19,089 bases of DNA from JBGPYM01 sp041493205 (lineage in GTDB: Bacteria; Bacteroidota; Ignavibacteria; UBA10030; UBA6906): contig JBGPYM010000029.1 in the NCBI GenBank assembly GCA_041493205.1, positions 1 to 19,089 on the forward strand, in the 5' to 3' direction. Positions 16,667-19,089 of this stretch are shown piece by piece; the first letter of the stretch is position 1, and every line of letters starts with the position of its first letter. Made by a program: the position numbers and the translations under genes. The notes beneath the pieces were generated by a model, which did no database searches, was not told where the DNA came from, and saw only the letters and a list, made by a program, of their open reading frames with translations.

Positions 16667-16695
16667 TTGTTTTCGGCCAAATTCATATATAATTG
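16667..16695 (+). promoter_or_regulatory. Candidate Bacteroidota-type promoter
   Basis: TTG (16667-16669) and TATAATTG (16688-16695) are separated by 18 bp, close to the TTTG / TAnnTTTG arrangement of Bacteroidota housekeeping promoters (one mismatch in the -7 element). The stretch is AT-rich and lies just downstream of the terminator. Transcription from here would give a leader of roughly 100 nt. Confidence 0.45.
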
Positions 16696-16721
16696 GCTCG
16701 ATGTCAAATGAGGTGCGGTAG

Positions 16722-16799
16722 CCCTGGTACCTATGTAGGAAAATCCGACTCAGGTCCCGGGTAATAATCAGTAGAATCAAGAACCTTATGCCAGGGAGG
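16722..16799 (+). promoter_or_regulatory. Leader with two competing pairings near the ribosome-binding site
   Basis: CCTGGTACC (16723-16731) can pair with GGTCCCGGG (16753-16761), with one mismatch and one G-U, around a small GGA-AAA-TCC hairpin. Alternatively CCCTGG (16722-16727) can pair with CCAGGG (16791-16796), which overlaps the GGGAGG ribosome-binding site (16794-16799). The two are mutually exclusive. I do not recognise a named riboswitch class. Confidence 0.3.
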
Positions 16800-16804
16800 T
16801 TTCG

Positions 16805-19089
16805 ATGAACGGGAACCAGAGCCATCCGCGCCGCACCATGACCTTGCTGAGCCGCATCAGCGCGCTCAGGAGTCTGGTGATCATTGTGACGGACATCCTG
16901 CTCTCCGCGGGAGTTGCCCGCGCGCAAACTACGGACGACTTCCAGACCCACCAGACGGGAAACTGGAACAGCACGACCACCTGGGAGCGATGGAACGGCT
17001 CCGCGTGGATCACCCCCGCCCCCAGTACCCCCACAAACGCCAACGGCGTCATTACAATCCTGAATGGGCACACAGTGACGGTGACAGCCAATGTAACCGC
17101 TGATCAGGTCGTCGTTGGTACTGGGGCTCAGGTAACGCTTCCCAGCGGAGACACTCTGACAATTTCCAATGGAACGGGTACAGACCTTTCCGTCTCCGGA
17201 CTCTTCAATAACTCAGGAACTATCACGAGAAATACGGGCGCAACGATTGTCTTCAACTCCGGCAGTACGTTCCAGCACGCTGTCGACGGGGGAACAATTC
17301 CCACGGCGACATGGAATGCAAATTCGATCTGCATGGTGACCGGGACAGTTGCCACTCTTCCCAACGGTCTCAACCAAACTTTCGGCCACCTGACCTGGAA
17401 TTGCAACAGCCAAACCACGAATTTGACTTTGAGCAATACGCTTGCAATGAACGGCACTCTCACGATACAAAGTACCGGGACCACCGGAGAATTCCGGTTT
17501 GCGTCCGGAACAAATACGATCGGAGGAAGCTACACCCAATCCGCAGGGTCGGTCAGAGTCGCGGGCGGTTCAAACCGCACCATCACGGTAGCGGGGAATT
17601 TTAGCATGAGCGGCGGGACCCTGGAGATGGCGGATAATGCCTCAATAGGGCTTGTCAATATCGCCGGCAACTTTTCACAGACAGCCGGTACCATCACGGA
17701 GACGGGGACAAGCACGACGAGTGGTATTGTGTTCACTGGCTCGGGAACGCAGACATTTACGTCTGGTGGCACGATTGCGAATCGGATCAATCTTACGGTG
17801 AATAATTCATCAACGTTGCAGGTGACCCCGGGTTCCACGCTGCAGGTGAATAACACGTCCACGTTAACCCTGGGGTCCGCCCTCGTCAACGGAGCAGGGA
17901 ATTTCACATTGTCGTCCGGCGCGACAATCGTCATCGGGTCACCAAACGGGATTGCCGCGTCGTCTGCTAGTGGAAATATCCAGGTAACGGGGACCCGGAG
18001 CTTTTCCACCGGTGCGAATTACACGTATAGCGGGTCCTCCCCACAGGTGACAGGCGATGGGCTCCCGTCAACGGTGAGTTCGCTGACGGTCAATAACACC
18101 AGCGGCGTAACGCTGGGAAGCAACGTGGCAGTCACCGCCAATCTCACGGTACTTGCCGGCATTTTCGATCTCTCGACGTTTACCGCGAATAGAGCTTCCC
18201 CCGGCGGTACGCTCACGGTCTCCAATGGCGCAGCATTGAAAATCGGAGGAACGAACAGCTTCCCGTCCAACTACAACACGCACACTCTTGGCGCGGCGAG
18301 CACAGTCGAATACAACGGTACAAATCAGACGGTCACGAATGAGTCATATGGACACCTCTCGCTGAGCAATGGGGGAACGAAGACGATGCCAGCATCAGCA
18401 TTGTCCGTCGCTGGCAATTTCTCGACATCAGGTTCCGCATCAACTGCCGCCGCTGGGGCGTTCACCGTGGCGGGAACGTTCAGCATAGGTCCAACTTCTA
18501 CCTATTCTGCGGGAACGTTCGCGCACCAGCTCGGCGGCGATTGGACGAACAGCGGAACCTTTAACTACGGTACGAGCACGGTGACCTTCCAGGGTGCCGC
18601 CCTGCAGCATGTCGGTGCTTCGACCTTCTATGCAGTGATCGTGAATAACGCCGCGGGACTCTCCCTGACGGGCGACGTGCAGATCGCTACGGGTGGGATC
18701 ATGACGCTCACCTCGGGGAACGTTGCAACGGCGGGCCATATCCTGACCGTCAATGCCTCGGCTCCGACGGCGCTCGTGCTGGGTGCCAACAGCATCACGG
18801 GTACCGTGGCGCGTGCGATCGCGCCGGGCTCCACCGGGACCTACCAGTTCTTCGGCGCCAACGCCTACGTGATCCCTGGCGGGACAGGCAATCCGTCGAT
18901 GATCACGGCGACGGTCTATCCGAACACCAACCCGCCGAACCTGGGCGCAGGGGCTGATACGAACGTCATTGTGAAACGGTACTATACGATCAGCGGGACA
19001 GGCATCGGGGGCGGATTTTTCTATACGATGCGGCTCTCGTATGCGCAGTCGGAAGTGCGCGGCAACGAAGCGACCTATACCATGTGGGA
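16805..19089 (+). CDS. Second large secreted beta-helix-like protein, 3' truncated by the window
   Basis: The frame is open from the ATG at 16805 to the window end (761 full codons). GGGAGG lies 5 bases before the ATG. The N-terminus MNGNQSHPRRTMTLLSRISALRSLVIIVTDILLSAGVARAQ is a long, only moderately hydrophobic signal peptide; an in-frame ATG at 16838 would give a more normal length. The mature part begins TTDDFQTHQTGNWNSTTTWERWNG, the same opening type as the upstream paralog. It continues as strand-turn repeats (INLTVNNSSTLQV, SLTVNNTSGVTLGSNVAVTANLTV, STVEYNGTNQTV) consistent with a beta-helix. From residue 579 it is nearly identical to residues 329-511 of the upstream protein. A T9SS tail is expected beyond the window by analogy but is not seen. 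It probably acts at the cell surface or in the matrix; the molecular function is unknown. Confidence 0.88.
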   Translation, partial: MNGNQSHPRRTMTLLSRISALRSLVIIVTDILLSAGVARAQTTDDFQTHQTGNWNSTTTWERWNGSAWITPAPSTPTNANGVITILNGHTVTVTANVTADQVVVGTGAQVTLPSGDTLTISNGTGTDLSVSGLFNNSGTITRNTGATIVFNSGSTFQHAVDGGTIPTATWNANSICMVTGTVATLPNGLNQTFGHLTWNCNSQTTNLTLSNTLAMNGTLTIQSTGTTGEFRFASGTNTIGGSYTQSAGSVRVAGGSNRTITVAGNFSMSGGTLEMADNASIGLVNIAGNFSQTAGTITETGTSTTSGIVFTGSGTQTFTSGGTIANRINLTVNNSSTLQVTPGSTLQVNNTSTLTLGSALVNGAGNFTLSSGATIVIGSPNGIAASSASGNIQVTGTRSFSTGANYTYSGSSPQVTGDGLPSTVSSLTVNNTSGVTLGSNVAVTANLTVLAGIFDLSTFTANRASPGGTLTVSNGAALKIGGTNSFPSNYNTHTLGAASTVEYNGTNQTVTNESYGHLSLSNGGTKTMPASALSVAGNFSTSGSASTAAAGAFTVAGTFSIGPTSTYSAGTFAHQLGGDWTNSGTFNYGTSTVTFQGAALQHVGASTFYAVIVNNAAGLSLTGDVQIATGGIMTLTSGNVATAGHILTVNASAPTALVLGANSITGTVARAIAPGSTGTYQFFGANAYVIPGGTGNPSMITATVYPNTNPPNLGAGADTNVIVKRYYTISGTGIGGGFFYTMRLSYAQSEVRGNEATYTMW
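18537..19089 (+). repeat. Duplicated module, copy 2 (within second secreted protein, runs off the window)
   Basis: This is the gap-free partner of 15227-15779. The left boundary falls at GGCGGCGA, where similarity with the upstream paralog begins abruptly. The right boundary is outside the window, so the duplication may be longer. Confidence 0.92.

Overview
The window looks like chromosomal DNA from a GC-rich member of the Bacteroidota/Ignavibacteria side of the FCB superphylum. The main evidence is a complete C-terminal type IX secretion (T9SS) sorting domain with the NYPNPFNPTT signature on one secreted beta-helix-like protein. A second protein of the same type runs off the right edge. An exact genus cannot be read from the sequence. 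GC-rich genes are separated by AT-rich intergenic stretches at about 13.9-14.24 kb and 16.6-16.7 kb.

Layout, left to right: the 3' part of an M64-type zinc metallopeptidase (+). Facing it is a minus-strand run transcribed in the order outer-membrane beta-barrel (7138-6059), GH29 alpha-L-fucosidase (5966-4590), GH38 alpha-mannosidase-like enzyme (4587-1180). Divergent from the barrel gene are short-form phosphoglycerate dehydrogenase (serA), aldose 1-epimerase (galM) and a secreted GH127/DUF1680 glycosidase. Facing these on the minus strand are a carboxypeptidase-regulatory-like-domain protein and a D-2-hydroxyacid (hydroxypyruvate/glycerate-type) dehydrogenase with a one-base frameshift in a G5 tract. 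The right end holds the two large secreted repeat proteins, separated by a strong intrinsic terminator, a candidate promoter and a leader with two competing pairings.

The metabolic theme is extracytoplasmic glycan breakdown. Exo-acting fucosidase, mannosidase-like and beta-L-arabinofuranosidase-like enzymes, all with export signals, are near an epimerase that interconverts sugar anomers and a barrel that could be a channel or assembly factor. No SusC/SusD pair is visible. The fucosidase and mannosidase genes are translationally coupled.

Three structural observations stand out. (1) A family of seven short GC-rich palindromic repeats (two size classes) is scattered through the window, all in the same orientation whatever the direction of the genes. 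Several sit at or supply stop codons, and two lie in frame inside the GH38 gene, read in different frames. (2) About 553 bp is shared without gaps at roughly 95% identity between the two otherwise different secreted proteins, which suggests recent duplication or gene conversion of a module. (3) The leader of the second secreted protein can fold in two mutually exclusive ways, one of which covers its ribosome-binding site. No tRNA, rRNA, CRISPR array or transposase gene was seen.
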